Shown here one piece after another: positions 1 to 7,913 of a stretch of DNA of 64,000 bases. Positions within the stretch are counted from its first letter, which is position 1; every line of letters begins with the position of its first letter. The position numbers and the translations under genes are program-made. A model generated the notes under the pieces. It made no database searches and was not told the DNA's origin. It saw only the letters and a program-made list of their open reading frames with translations. The DNA comes from JACVRW01 sp963734365 (lineage in GTDB: Bacteria; Actinomycetota; Thermoleophilia; Solirubrobacterales; Thermoleophilaceae), in the NCBI GenBank assembly GCA_963734365.1, contig CAVTGV010000004.1, positions 806,001 to 870,000 on the forward strand, read 5' to 3'.

Positions 1-2
1 CC

Positions 3-431
3 TACTTCAACGAGGCGCTGGCCGGCTGCCACCCCCAGGAGCGCCCTGCCCTGAGGCAGATGATGAAGGCCTCGCTGGCCCTGGCCGAGCGCAAGCCCGA
101 TGAGCTGCGCGACGCGATGGAGCGGCTGGGCCAGGAGGCCCCCTCCAGCCGCCAGCTGTTCATGCTGCGCATGATGGGCCTGTTCATGCCGCCGCAGAGC
201 GCGGGCATGGTGGCCCGGATTCGCGGGATCGTGCTTCTGGTGTTGCTCGTGATCGTGCTGCTCGCCATAGGTTTCGGGCTGGTGCAGCTGATCTCGCTGC
301 CCTTCGGCGGTCTCGGCGTGGGCAGCTCGGTCTTCTTCGGCTTCCTGCTCGTGGTGATCGTTCTCGGCGTGCTGGTGCTGCTGGGACGGCGGCGCCAGTC
401 CAAAGCCCGGGCGGCACGCGGCTCGCCCTGA
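3..431 (+). CDS. C-terminal part of a two-helix membrane protein (5' end outside window)
   Basis: The reading frame is open from the left edge, so the start lies upstream. The visible 142 residues begin with a soluble, charged helical stretch (about residues 1-58, rich in Glu, Arg and Leu). Two hydrophobic segments follow at about residues 72-98 and 105-126, and the protein ends in a basic tail containing GRRRQ. The layout is a cytoplasmic helical domain anchored by a C-terminal hairpin of two membrane helices. No catalytic motif is visible and I do not recognise the family. It converges on the minus-strand thioredoxin-like gene with only 2 bp between the stop codons. Function unknown. Confidence 0.6.
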   Translation, partial: YFNEALAGCHPQERPALRQMMKASLALAERKPDELRDAMERLGQEAPSSRQLFMLRMMGLFMPPQSAGMVARIRGIVLLVLLVIVLLAIGFGLVQLISLPFGGLGVGSSVFFGFLLVVIVLGVLVLLGRRRQSKARAARGSP

Positions 432-433
432 GC

Positions 434-1192
434 TCAGTTGAGCGCCGCGGACAGCCTGCGCCGGTGCTCGCGCGACAGAGGGTGGTCGGATCCCAGCTCG
501 GTGAAGATCGCCACCATCACCCTGCGAATCTGATCGCGTTCGTCCGGGCCGGCGGCGGCGAGCGCCTGCTGGAGCAACTCGAGCGCCGTGGCGGGATCGC
601 CGCCGTCCCAGGCCTCGAACGCCTTCTCGAGCTCCGCGTTGCCGGCCAGCCGGGCCCGGGCCGCGAGCCCCTCGGCCACGAAGTCGCCGTGCGCGCTCTC
701 GAGCAGCTCGACCGCCTCGTCGGTGTCGCCGCGGAGCAGCAGGAGGCGTCCCAGCTCGCGGCGCGCGGTCACGTGGCGGGGGTCGAGCTCCAGCGCGTGG
801 CGCAGCTCCTCCTCCCCGCCCCCGGCCACGAGCTCATCGGCCTCGGAGGGCACCAGTGAGTCGAAGAAGCGCTCGACCTCGGCCGGCGGGAGGGCACCGG
901 TGAACTCCGAGGCCACCCGCCCGTCGCGGAAGGCCTTGACGGCCGGGATTCCCTGAATGTGGAACATTGCCTGGAGCTGGGGGTTGGCATCCACGTCGAC
1001 CTTGGCCAGCTCGACCTTGCCGGCCCGCTCGGTGGCCGCCCGCTCGAGAGCAGGGGTCAGCTGCTTGCAGGGTTGGCACCAGTCGGCCCAGAAGTCGACC
1101 ACCACGGGCAGCTCGCGCGAGCGCTCGATCACGCGCTGCTCGAAGTCCGCCTCGTCGACGTCGTAGACGGTGGGCACGGGGTCAGGACTCAT
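434..1192 (-). CDS. thioredoxin-TPR protein, CnoX/YbbN-like co-chaperone
   Basis: The 252-residue protein has an N-terminal thioredoxin fold (about residues 8-115) with the motif WCQPC near residue 38, followed by a helical TPR-like region (about 125-250). This is the CnoX/YbbN architecture, a chaperedoxin that protects proteins from oxidation and hands them to chaperones; the role here is inferred from the family. Both Cys of the CxxC motif are present, whereas E. coli CnoX has an SxxC version, so this protein may be redox-active. The ATG overlaps the end of the upstream cyclophilin gene by 11 bp, which suggests co-transcription and a shared role in protein folding. Confidence 0.85.
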   Translation of the reverse strand: MSPDPVPTVYDVDEADFEQRVIERSRELPVVVDFWADWCQPCKQLTPALERAATERAGKVELAKVDVDANPQLQAMFHIQGIPAVKAFRDGRVASEFTGALPPAEVERFFDSLVPSEADELVAGGGEEELRHALELDPRHVTARRELGRLLLLRGDTDEAVELLESAHGDFVAEGLAARARLAGNAELEKAFEAWDGGDPATALELLQQALAAAGPDERDQIRRVMVAIFTELGSDHPLSREHRRRLSAALN

Positions 1193-1877
1193 TCACGCTC
1201 GCTTTCTCGATCACAACGGGCCGGAGCGGTGTGCCGGCCTCGCCGCTGGCGGGGTCGCCGAGCTTGTCGATCGCCCGGGCCACCTCCAGCCCCTTCACGA
1301 CCTTTCCGAGCAGCCCGTATTCCGGCGGCAGGCCCGCGTCCGCTGCGGTGACGATGTAGAACTGGCTGCCGGCTGTGCCCGGCGGTTCGACGGCGGTCTT
1401 GGCCATGGCCACGACGCCCTCGGTGTAGGAGGTGTCGGCGGGCGGCACGTCTCTGACCGAGTAGCCCGGGCCACCGGAGCCCGAGGCGGTTGGGTCGCCG
1501 CCCTGAATCACGAAGCCGGGGACGATGCGGTGGAACACGGTGTCGTCGTAGAACCCGCTGCGCACCAGCGATGCGAACGAGGCAGCGGTCTTCGGCGAGG
1601 TCTTCTGGTCGAGCCGGATCGTGATCGTTCCGCAGCTCGTCTCGAGGGCCACGTCGTAGGTCCGGTTTGGGTCGAGTGCCTTGCGCGGCTTCTTGGCGCC
1701 GCCGTCGGGCTTGGGCTCGGGTTGGGCCACGTCCTTGCAGCGCCCCTTCGAACCGGACTGCTCGGCTGCTGCTGTGCCATCTCCGCCGCCCGCCGAGTCC
1801 CCATCGTCGTCGTCGCCGCCGCACGCTGCAACGGCAAAGCAGAGCAGGCACAGGAGGAGTGCGAGCGGCCGAAACAC
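1182..1877 (-). CDS. cyclophilin-type peptidyl-prolyl isomerase lipoprotein
   Basis: The 231-residue protein starts with a hydrophobic signal ending in the lipobox VAAC (Cys near residue 19). An Asp/Gly/Ser-rich linker follows, then a cyclophilin domain (about residues 72-228). Cyclophilin landmarks are visible: FHRIVPGFVIQGGDP, GSQFYIV and a late LGKVV stretch. It should catalyse cis-trans isomerisation of prolyl bonds outside the membrane, anchored by lipid. It overlaps the following thioredoxin-TPR gene by 11 bp, so the two probably form one operon. It is divergent from the HAD phosphatase, with about 20 bp between the start codons. Confidence 0.88.
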   Translation of the reverse strand: MFRPLALLLCLLCFAVAACGGDDDDGDSAGGGDGTAAAEQSGSKGRCKDVAQPEPKPDGGAKKPRKALDPNRTYDVALETSCGTITIRLDQKTSPKTAASFASLVRSGFYDDTVFHRIVPGFVIQGGDPTASGSGGPGYSVRDVPPADTSYTEGVVAMAKTAVEPPGTAGSQFYIVTAADAGLPPEYGLLGKVVKGLEVARAIDKLGDPASGEAGTPLRPVVIEKASVNES

Positions 1878-1896
1878 GGGGCCGTAGGCTAGCGAC

Positions 1897-2694
1897 GTGC
1901 CCCTGTCTCCCCTCGCCCTTCGCTACGACCAGTTCATCCTCGATCTGGACGGTTGTGTCTGGATCGGCGAGGAGCCGACGCCGGGAGCGGTAGAGGCCCT
2001 CGACGCCTTGCGCCAGGCCGGAAAGGGCATCGCCTACGCGACCAACGACCCGCGCAGCGCCACCGAGGACTACGTGGCGCGGCTGTGGAAGATCGGGGCC
2101 AAGGCCTCCCTGCGAGACGTGGTGACCGTGGGCGGCGCGGTGCAGCATCTGCTGGCCGATACGCGCAGCGGACGCACGGCCTTCGTGATCGGCACGCCCG
2201 CGCTGCGCAGTCACGTCGAGAACGCCGGTCTCAAGGTGCTCAACGGCACCGATCTCGCCTCGCGCGCCGAGGTGGTGGTGGTGGGCGGCACCGAGCAGCT
2301 GACCTACCACGACCTGCGCTACGCCGCCCTCGCCGTCCGCCGCGGCGCCGACTTCCTGGCCACGGCGCGCGATCCGACCTACCCCCAGCCCGACGGCCTC
2401 TGGCCCGGCACCGGCGCGATCCTGGCCGCGGTGGAGGTGGCGAGCGAGCGGCGGGCGCAGACCGTGGGCAAGCCCGAGCCTCAGCTGATGCTCACCGCTC
2501 TCGACCGCTTGGGCGAGGGCCGGACGCTCGTGGTGGGAGACCGTGTGGACACCGACCTCGCGGCCGCCGCAGCGGCCGGCCTCGACTCCGCGCTGGTCCT
2601 GAGCGGAGGAGCGCGCCGCGAGGACGCCGAGGGCCTCGATCCGGCGCCGGTGGCGGTGTCGGAGACGCTCTCCGCGCTGCTTGTCGGTTCTTGA
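1897..2694 (+). CDS. HAD superfamily (subfamily IIA, NagD-like) phosphatase
   Basis: The 265-residue protein starts at GTG. HAD motif I is DLDG (Asp16 and Asp18), motif II lies in the YATND segment (about residue 50), the conserved Lys is in VGKPEPQ (about 192) and motif III is VGDRVDTD (about 213). A cap domain sits between motifs I and III, as in NagD and p-nitrophenylphosphatase-like enzymes. It probably dephosphorylates a small sugar phosphate or nucleotide; the substrate cannot be read from sequence. In motif II the usual TNN is TND. It is divergent from the cyclophilin gene and is followed by a membrane protein gene. Confidence 0.85.
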   Translation: MPLSPLALRYDQFILDLDGCVWIGEEPTPGAVEALDALRQAGKGIAYATNDPRSATEDYVARLWKIGAKASLRDVVTVGGAVQHLLADTRSGRTAFVIGTPALRSHVENAGLKVLNGTDLASRAEVVVVGGTEQLTYHDLRYAALAVRRGADFLATARDPTYPQPDGLWPGTGAILAAVEVASERRAQTVGKPEPQLMLTALDRLGEGRTLVVGDRVDTDLAAAAAAGLDSALVLSGGARREDAEGLDPAPVAVSETLSALLVGS

Positions 2695-2705
2695 GCGGCT
2701 GGTCG

Positions 2706-3449
2706 GTGGGATACTCGTCGCGTTCGGGCCACGCCACCGGGCTCTGTCGGCAAGGGGTAACCTGGCCGCTCTCGTCGTGGTGGTTCGCGGACGCCCCGGA
2801 GGATCGCCGGCGCGCAGCTGAGCTCGATCGCCCCGCCGGCCTCCGGGCGGTGCGCGCGGCGCTTGCACCTTTTCTGGCCCTCACGGCGCTCACGACCGGG
2901 ATCGAGTCCGGCCTCGCCCTGGTGTTGATTCTCTACCTGCAGGCCGCATTCGACCTCGATCCTCAGGAGATCGCGCTGCTGTTCTTCCCGGGAGCGGTGC
3001 TGCTCGTGGTGCTCCCCGAGCCGGCCTTCGAGTTCGCGACGCGTCTGGGACGCACGCGATCCCTGATGCTGTCGCTGGTCGCCGGCGCCGCGTTCGCCGC
3101 CCTGCTGGCGCTGGTGGGCAGTCCGCTCGTGGTGGCGCTCATGTGGACGCTCTGCGCGGCCTGCCTCGCCACGGCCGTACCGGTGGAGCAGTCGACGGTC
3201 GCGCGAGCCTCGCTGGGGAGCCTCGGTCGCGGGACGAGCCTCTACGAGGCGGCCGTGCTGCTCGGCATCATCATCATGGCTCCGGCGCTGGCGGCGGTGT
3301 ACGGCGGCCTGGGCTGGAGCACGGCGTGCGTGGTCATCGCCTATGGGCTGGTGGCCGGCGCCGCCCTGGTGCCGGTCGCACTCCGTGCGCTCGGGCTGCC
3401 CGACGACCTCGCGGCGGTGTCACCGACCGCCCCGAGCGAGCCTCACTGA
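2706..3449 (+). CDS. six-helix membrane protein resembling the C-terminal half of an MFS transporter
   Basis: From a GTG at 2706 the product is 247 residues, with about six hydrophobic segments starting near residue 55. A polar loop containing RLGRTR between helices 2 and 3 matches the loop that follows helix 8 in MFS transporters. The six helices therefore look like the C-terminal MFS half, without the N-terminal half. No upstream sequence encodes the missing helices, because the HAD gene ends 11 bp earlier. A GTG at 2850 is an alternative start closer to the first helix. It may be a truncated transporter or a true half-size protein that dimerises. The start is uncertain. Confidence 0.5.
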   Translation: MGYSSRSGHATGLCRQGVTWPLSSWWFADAPEDRRRAAELDRPAGLRAVRAALAPFLALTALTTGIESGLALVLILYLQAAFDLDPQEIALLFFPGAVLLVVLPEPAFEFATRLGRTRSLMLSLVAGAAFAALLALVGSPLVVALMWTLCAACLATAVPVEQSTVARASLGSLGRGTSLYEAAVLLGIIIMAPALAAVYGGLGWSTACVVIAYGLVAGAALVPVALRALGLPDDLAAVSPTAPSEPH

Positions 3450-3456
3450 GCGGATC

Positions 3457-3474
3457 CGCCTGGCGCCCCAGGCG
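3457..3474. terminator. GC hairpin just after the half-MFS gene
   Basis: A perfect 7 bp stem (CGCCTGG paired with CCAGGCG, loop CGCC) lies 8 bp after the stop of the half-MFS gene. There is no T-run after it, so it is at best a weak or Rho-assisted terminator. The rest of 3475-3692 is somewhat richer in AT, with several short A and T runs. It contains no gene that I can see and probably holds the promoter of the repeat-protein gene. Confidence 0.3.
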
Positions 3475-3692
3475 ACGCCTGTCCTCTCATCGCGTCTCGC
3501 TCGCACCACGCCCGTTGGACCTGATTCTCCACGTGCCGGAGGCATGTTTTGAGGGCCGATTACGTATACGTGCACGGGTTTTTGGGCGCCGAAAACTCGC
3601 AATTTGCGGGAAACTCGGAGCGATCTTGTGCATGAGTCGAGGGCGCTCTGCGACAGGTTGGGTAGGTCGAAACAGTCGTTCGGGAAGCCGTC

Positions 3693-5678
3693 GTGAGTGT
3701 CGCCAAGAACAGTCCCCGTGACCACAACAGGACCGGAGTCGGAAGGCTCCGTCTGAGGCGCCTGGCCACCGCAGCCGCGGTCGCCTGCGCAGCCGTGGCG
3801 GCGTGGGCGCCCAGCGCCGGCGCGCAGGTGCCCGCCGCTCCGGGGCTGTCCGATGCCGAAGCGGCGGTTTCCGGCGTCACGCAGGCCGTGCCCGAGGTCA
3901 CCCAGGCGGCTCCTGAGGTCACCCAGCAGGTGACCGAGGCTCAGCCCGAAGCGCCGGCCTCATCGGAACCCGCCGCTGCACCCACGGCGGAGCCCAGCGC
4001 CGCACCCACGGCGGAGCCCAGCGCGGCGACCGTGTCCGACGCCGCCCCCGCTGCCCCGACAGATTCGTCGGGGCCCGACACCGGTCCGTCCACGCCGGCT
4101 CACTCACCGTCGCCCGACTCTGCCCCCGCCGAGCAGGCAGATCCCGTGAGTGCGCCGGCCGAGGACAGCACGGGGGACGCCGGCCCTGTTGAGGCCGCCG
4201 CGTCGCCGAACGATCAGAACAGTGCTCAGGCCGCCCCGCTCGCCGAGGCGCGCGGCGGTCTCGCGGCACCCGCGACCGACGGCGTTGACGACGGGGCCGC
4301 GGAGCTCCCGCTCGACCCGACCGAGACCGAGACGCCCGCCTCGTTCGAGGCCCCGTCCGAGCCCGGGACCGACGAGACGCCCGGCGCAACCTCGACGACC
4401 GAGAACGCCACTGAGCCCATCGCAGCGACCACCGACCCGATCGACGATCTCGTCACCCCGCTCACCGAGGCGACCGCCCAAATCCCGGGGTCGTCCGTGC
4501 CGTCCGCCGAACCGGCGAACGATGTCACCCCGCTCAGCGACGTAGCCGACGACGCGGTCAGCCTCGCCACGGAGACGACCGACGACGTGATCGCCCCACT
4601 GAGCGGTGCCGCGGACGAGCTGGTGGCCCCGGTGAACGACGCGGCCGGTGACCTGGTGGCGCCGGTCTCGGAGGCGACCGACGGTCTGGCGGCGCCGCTG
4701 GCCGACGCAAGCGACGAGCTGCTGGCGCCGCTGGCGGACGCGACCGACGATCTGCTCACTCCTGTGGCGGACGCAACCGACGACGTGGCGGCGCCAGTGG
4801 CGGACGCGACCGACGACCTCCTCACTCCCGTGGTCGACGCGACGGACGATCTGCTGTCCCCGGTGGTCGACGCGACCGATGATCTGCTGGCGCCGGTGGT
4901 CGACGCCACCGACGACCTGGTGGCGCCAATGGCCGACGCCACCGACGATCTGCTGGCGCCGGTGGCCGACGCGACCGATGATCTGCTGGCGCCGGTGGTC
5001 GACGCCACCGACGATCTGCTGGCGCCGGTGGCCGACGCGACCGACGATCTGCTGTCCCCGGTGGCCGACCCGTCTGACGATCTGCTCGCTCCCGTCACCG
5101 ACTCCGCTCGTGTCATCCTCAGGCCGGTCGTGGCTCCCGTTCCAGGGCCCCTGGCACCGGCGCTCGATAGCCCGCTGCCGGCTTCCGGTGCGGCACCGGA
5201 TCAGCCGTCTACTACGCCGGGCTCCGGGCCAAGGGTTGCGGCCGACGATGTGGCACCGGTTTCGCTCCCGGGCGTGAGCCCCGCTCCGGCCGAGAGTGGC
5301 CTGGAGTCGTCCCACCCGGCCGAGTCCGGTGGACCGAGTGGCGCGTCTGGCGTCACCGCCGGCTTCCCGCCCACATCCCTGTTGCCCTCCGCAGGATCGC
5401 GGTTCTCGCAGCTCCTCGCCGCCGCCACGGCGGTCGACCCGGCCGGTCAGGCTCAGTCGCGCGGTTCCGCGGGTGGTGGCTCGCAGTCACCGCCGCCGTT
5501 GCCGGCGCCGAGTTCGGCGGCGGGCTCCGGCGGTGGCTTCGCTGGTTTCAGCACTCTCTTCGGACTTCTCGCAGCGGTGGCGGCGTTGGCCGCCGTGCGC
5601 TACGGCCGCCGGCTTCGTCTGGCGCCGGCCTTGTGGCGTCCGGCCGCCTTCGTGGCCGTCGTCGAGCGACCTGGTTAG
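3693..5678 (+). CDS. secreted, membrane-anchored Ala/Pro/Asp-rich repeat protein
   Basis: The 661-residue protein starts at GTG. It has a Sec-like signal (about residues 20-46: twin-Arg-rich start, Ala-rich core, cleavage near AGAQ). A long low-complexity Ala/Pro/Glu/Thr region follows (about 47-290), then 16 tandem 11-residue repeats of the type DDLLAPVADAT (residues 297-472). A Ser/Pro/Gly-rich spacer leads to one C-terminal helix (about 614-636) followed by RYGRR. No LPxTG sorting motif is present. The product is probably a fibre-like extracytoplasmic protein held by its C-terminal helix. The family is not recognised. The next gene, 71 bp downstream on the same strand, encodes a peptidoglycan-binding membrane protein, so a shared cell-envelope role is plausible. 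Confidence 0.7.
   Translation: MSVAKNSPRDHNRTGVGRLRLRRLATAAAVACAAVAAWAPSAGAQVPAAPGLSDAEAAVSGVTQAVPEVTQAAPEVTQQVTEAQPEAPASSEPAAAPTAEPSAAPTAEPSAATVSDAAPAAPTDSSGPDTGPSTPAHSPSPDSAPAEQADPVSAPAEDSTGDAGPVEAAASPNDQNSAQAAPLAEARGGLAAPATDGVDDGAAELPLDPTETETPASFEAPSEPGTDETPGATSTTENATEPIAATTDPIDDLVTPLTEATAQIPGSSVPSAEPANDVTPLSDVADDAVSLATETTDDVIAPLSGAADELVAPVNDAAGDLVAPVSEATDGLAAPLADASDELLAPLADATDDLLTPVADATDDVAAPVADATDDLLTPVVDATDDLLSPVVDATDDLLAPVVDATDDLVAPMADATDDLLAPVADATDDLLAPVVDATDDLLAPVADATDDLLSPVADPSDDLLAPVTDSARVILRPVVAPVPGPLAPALDSPLPASGAAPDQPSTTPGSGPRVAADDVAPVSLPGVSPAPAESGLESSHPAESGGPSGASGVTAGFPPTSLLPSAGSRFSQLLAAATAVDPAGQAQSRGSAGGGSQSPPPLPAPSSAAGSGGGFAGFSTLFGLLAAVAALAAVRYGRRLRLAPALWRPAAFVAVVERPG
4581..5108 (+). 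repeat. 16 tandem 33 bp coding repeats
   Basis: Sixteen consecutive 33 bp units encode 11-residue repeats (consensus D-D-L-L-A-P-V-A-D-A-T) inside the secreted repeat protein. The central units are most alike, alternating mainly between Val-Asp and Ala-Asp at positions 8-9. The first four and last two have drifted. A further degenerate unit (DDLVTPLTEAT) occurs upstream near 4443. The high DNA identity of the inner units suggests recent expansion by slippage or unequal recombination. Confidence 0.9.
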
Positions 5679-5701
5679 CCCCTCGGGGGTCGATTAGGTC
5701 T

Positions 5702-5726
5702 GCCCGGGTGCTCGTTGTGCCCGGGC
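5702..5726. promoter_or_regulatory. intergenic hairpin before the peptidoglycan-binding gene
   Basis: A perfect 7 bp stem (GCCCGGG paired with CCCGGGC, 11 nt loop) lies between the repeat-protein stop and the Shine-Dalgarno AGGAG (5740-5744) of the next gene. No T-run follows. It could attenuate read-through or shape the 5' end of the downstream message. Confidence 0.35.
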
Positions 5727-5749
5727 CAATCGCTCGATGAGGAGTAATC

Positions 5750-7180
5750 ATGCAATCGACATATGGCTCGGGCATGAGGCGAGCCGGACTGGTGGCCTTG
5801 CTGGCCGCCCTTGTCCTGTGCTTGCTGCCCGCCACCGGCTTGGCGGCCGGGGCCTCGTGGCAGTCGCGCCTGGTGTTGGCGCCTGTCGCCCAGGCGCACG
5901 CCGCCCCGTTGGCGCGTTGGGCCGGCTACTGGACGCCGACCACCGCTGATGGGCGTGGTGGAGGCCTCGAGAAGCGGCGGGTCAGGGCGCTTCAGCGTGC
6001 GCTGACCGGTCTCGGTATGCGGCCGGGGCCGGTGGATGGGCTGTTTGGTCCGTTGACCGAAGCCGGAGTGGTTCGCTTTCAGCGCTCGGCTGGTATCGCG
6101 GCGGACGGGGTTGTCGGGCGCCAGACGGCTCGGAGGCTGCTGGCCGCCACTAGGCACGAGAACACCCGGCTGGCCCGCCAGCCCGGCGGTAACGCTGACC
6201 GCTCGGCACGGTTCGTCAACGGGCGCACGCGCATGGATGCGGCGCTTGAGGTGGCCAGGAAGGCGGGGCTGGGAGGATCCGTGTCTCAGCTGGCCGCTCC
6301 GGGCGAGGAGGAAGGCGTCGATCGCCGTCTCATGCTGGCCTTGGCGCTGCCTTTGCTGCTGGTCTCGGCGCTGTTCGTGGCCCTGCGCGGACGCGCGACT
6401 CCTTCTCGCACCGCGCCAAACGCAACCATCACCCGATCCCTGATCGTTCCGGCGCCCGCCCAGTCGCGGCCGTCGACGACCGGATACACCGCCGACCACA
6501 ACCCGCGGTCGGCCAAGCCCAAGCAGCATCAACAGGTGCGGGCGATCGGCTATGTCAGCGGGCCCCCGCGCGGACCCGTCAAGGAGCCGGTCGTGCACAA
6601 CCAGATCGCGGCCATCGCCGAGGCATGTGAGGAGCGCGGCTGGCACCTGATGGAGATCGTCAGAGACGAACAACAGGAGGGGGTAAGGGCCCCCGATTTG
6701 CCCGGGCTGGCTCGTGTCCTGCAACGCATGCGTGCCGGTCAAGCGTCCTGCCTGGTCGTATGCAGCCTGACCCGGCTGAGCCCGACGGTGGTCGAGCTGG
6801 GCACCATCCTCAAAGCGATCGAGCAAAGCGGCGGACGCCTCGTCTCGCTCGAGGACCAGGTCGACACCGCCCGACCAGCCGGACGCAAGGCCGCCAATGC
6901 GATCGTCACCGTGAGCGGCTGGGAGCACCAACGGCTTGGCGAGCGAAGTCGGCAAGGCCGCGCCGCCACACGCACCAAGGGTGGTCCAACCAGCCGCCCC
7001 TCGGTGCAGGACGTGCCCCAGCTCAAGGAGCGCATCGCCGATATGAGAGCCAGTGGCATGACCCTCCAAGCGATCGCCGACTGGCTGAACGAATCCGGCG
7101 TACCCACCCTCCGCGGAGGGACAAGATGGCGCCCCTCGAGCGTCCAATCCGCCGCCGGCTACCGGCGGCCAAAACGATGA
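5750..7180 (+). CDS. membrane protein: extracellular peptidoglycan-binding domain, TM helix, degenerate serine-recombinase domain with HTH-like tail
   Basis: The 476-residue protein starts at ATG with a good AGGAG 5 nt upstream. Domains in order: signal peptide (about 9-34); peptidoglycan-binding domain of the PF01471 type (about 72-132, VRALQRALTGLG and FGPLTEAGVVRFQ); a second hydrophobic helix (about 194-212) followed by Arg residues; a resolvase-like domain (about 264-405); and a C-terminal segment like the recombinase HTH (about 420-472, MTLQAIADWLNESGVPT). The positive-inside rule puts the PG domain outside and the recombinase-like part inside. The catalytic Ser motif YxRVS reads YVSGP, DRLSR reads TRLSP and the late ER pair reads EH. 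Recombination activity is therefore unlikely. I infer a membrane-tethered, possibly DNA-binding wall sensor. It should not be called a mobile-element recombinase. Confidence 0.8.
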   Translation: MQSTYGSGMRRAGLVALLAALVLCLLPATGLAAGASWQSRLVLAPVAQAHAAPLARWAGYWTPTTADGRGGGLEKRRVRALQRALTGLGMRPGPVDGLFGPLTEAGVVRFQRSAGIAADGVVGRQTARRLLAATRHENTRLARQPGGNADRSARFVNGRTRMDAALEVARKAGLGGSVSQLAAPGEEEGVDRRLMLALALPLLLVSALFVALRGRATPSRTAPNATITRSLIVPAPAQSRPSTTGYTADHNPRSAKPKQHQQVRAIGYVSGPPRGPVKEPVVHNQIAAIAEACEERGWHLMEIVRDEQQEGVRAPDLPGLARVLQRMRAGQASCLVVCSLTRLSPTVVELGTILKAIEQSGGRLVSLEDQVDTARPAGRKAANAIVTVSGWEHQRLGERSRQGRAATRTKGGPTSRPSVQDVPQLKERIADMRASGMTLQAIADWLNESGVPTLRGGTRWRPSSVQSAAGYRRPKR

Positions 7181-7242
7181 TCGGGACACCGACAACACTC
7201 CGAAGGGCCCCGCCCCCAGTAGGGTCGCGTCGGATCTACGAG

Positions 7243-7913
7243 ATGATGCTCGACCACGTCTCGCTGGCCGCTCCGCGTGGGCTGCTCGAGGGAGCGGGCT
7301 TCACCGTGACCCCCACGCCGGAAGCGGAGGGCGCGCATGGGCGGATCCTGCTCGAGCACGGCTACCTGGAGGTCGTGGCCGGGGATGCGCTGGCTGCGCA
7401 CCGCTGTTCGCAAGGCCGGCTGCGCGCGGGATCGAGCACTGGCACGAGGCCGCGCTCGCCGCCGGCCTGCCCGTGCTCGCGCCCGAGGTCTACCGGGGCG
7501 CCGACGGAGCCTGGCTCGATGTCGCCTTCGGCGGACCAGGACGCGCACCCGGCCCTGCCGGTCGTGACCGAGCGCACTACCCCGCCCGAGCTGGCGAACG
7601 CCTGGCCCCACCCCCTTCCCCGCACGCCAACGGAGCCCGCGGCATCGCCCGGATCGACACCGAGGCCGAGGACCCCGAGCGGCTCAGCGAGCTCCTGCGG
7701 CGCATCGCCGGCGCAGCGGTGGCGGACAGCAGTGACATCGCGTTCGGCAAAGGCGTCGTTCGGGTGCGCGCGGCGGGCCGGGCCGGAACCCGGATTGCCG
7801 CAGTCATCATCGATAGGGAGCCGGGTGCCGCGGCTGCCCCCGCGAGCCAGACCACAGACAACGAGCGTGTCGTGATCGACGGCCGCGAGATACGGCTGCT
7901 GCCCCGGCCCTAG
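7243..7913 (+). pseudogene. decayed VOC/glyoxalase-like gene with three apparent frameshifts
   Basis: Pieces of one VOC-like protein lie in alternating frames. It starts with MMLDHVSLAAP at 7243. After about 7400 the sense moves to another frame (HWHEAALAAGLPVLAPE, near 7430-7490). It moves back near 7550 (ALPVVTERTTPPELANAW) and again near 7622 (NGARGIARIDTEAEDPERL, to the stop at 7913). The pieces together follow the order expected of glyoxalase-like domain proteins. Three shifts within 670 bp argue for a pseudogene, although sequencing error cannot be excluded. It lies directly after the peptidoglycan-binding gene, and its end overlaps the end of the convergent gene by 4 bp. Confidence 0.6.

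Noticed and set aside
1189..2868. Long minus-strand open frame opposite the HAD and cyclophilin genes
   Set aside because: It is Arg-rich antisense of recognised genes, with no domain sequence of its own; such frames are expected at this GC content.
3475..3692. Riboswitch (for example c-di-AMP type) before the exported repeat protein
   Set aside because: The region is AT-richer with short A/T runs, but I could not find the conserved core of any known riboswitch.
4581..5108. CRISPR-like array of regular repeats
   Set aside because: The 33 bp units are contiguous without spacers, in frame, and encode a regular peptide repeat.
4104..5315. Minus-strand frame antisense to the repeat protein
   Set aside because: Its apparent repeats merely mirror the tandem coding repeats of the other strand.
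5750..7180. Site-specific recombinase of a mobile element
   Set aside because: The catalytic Ser and most active-site Arg positions are lost, the protein has a signal peptide and membrane helix, and no att-like or terminal repeats flank it.
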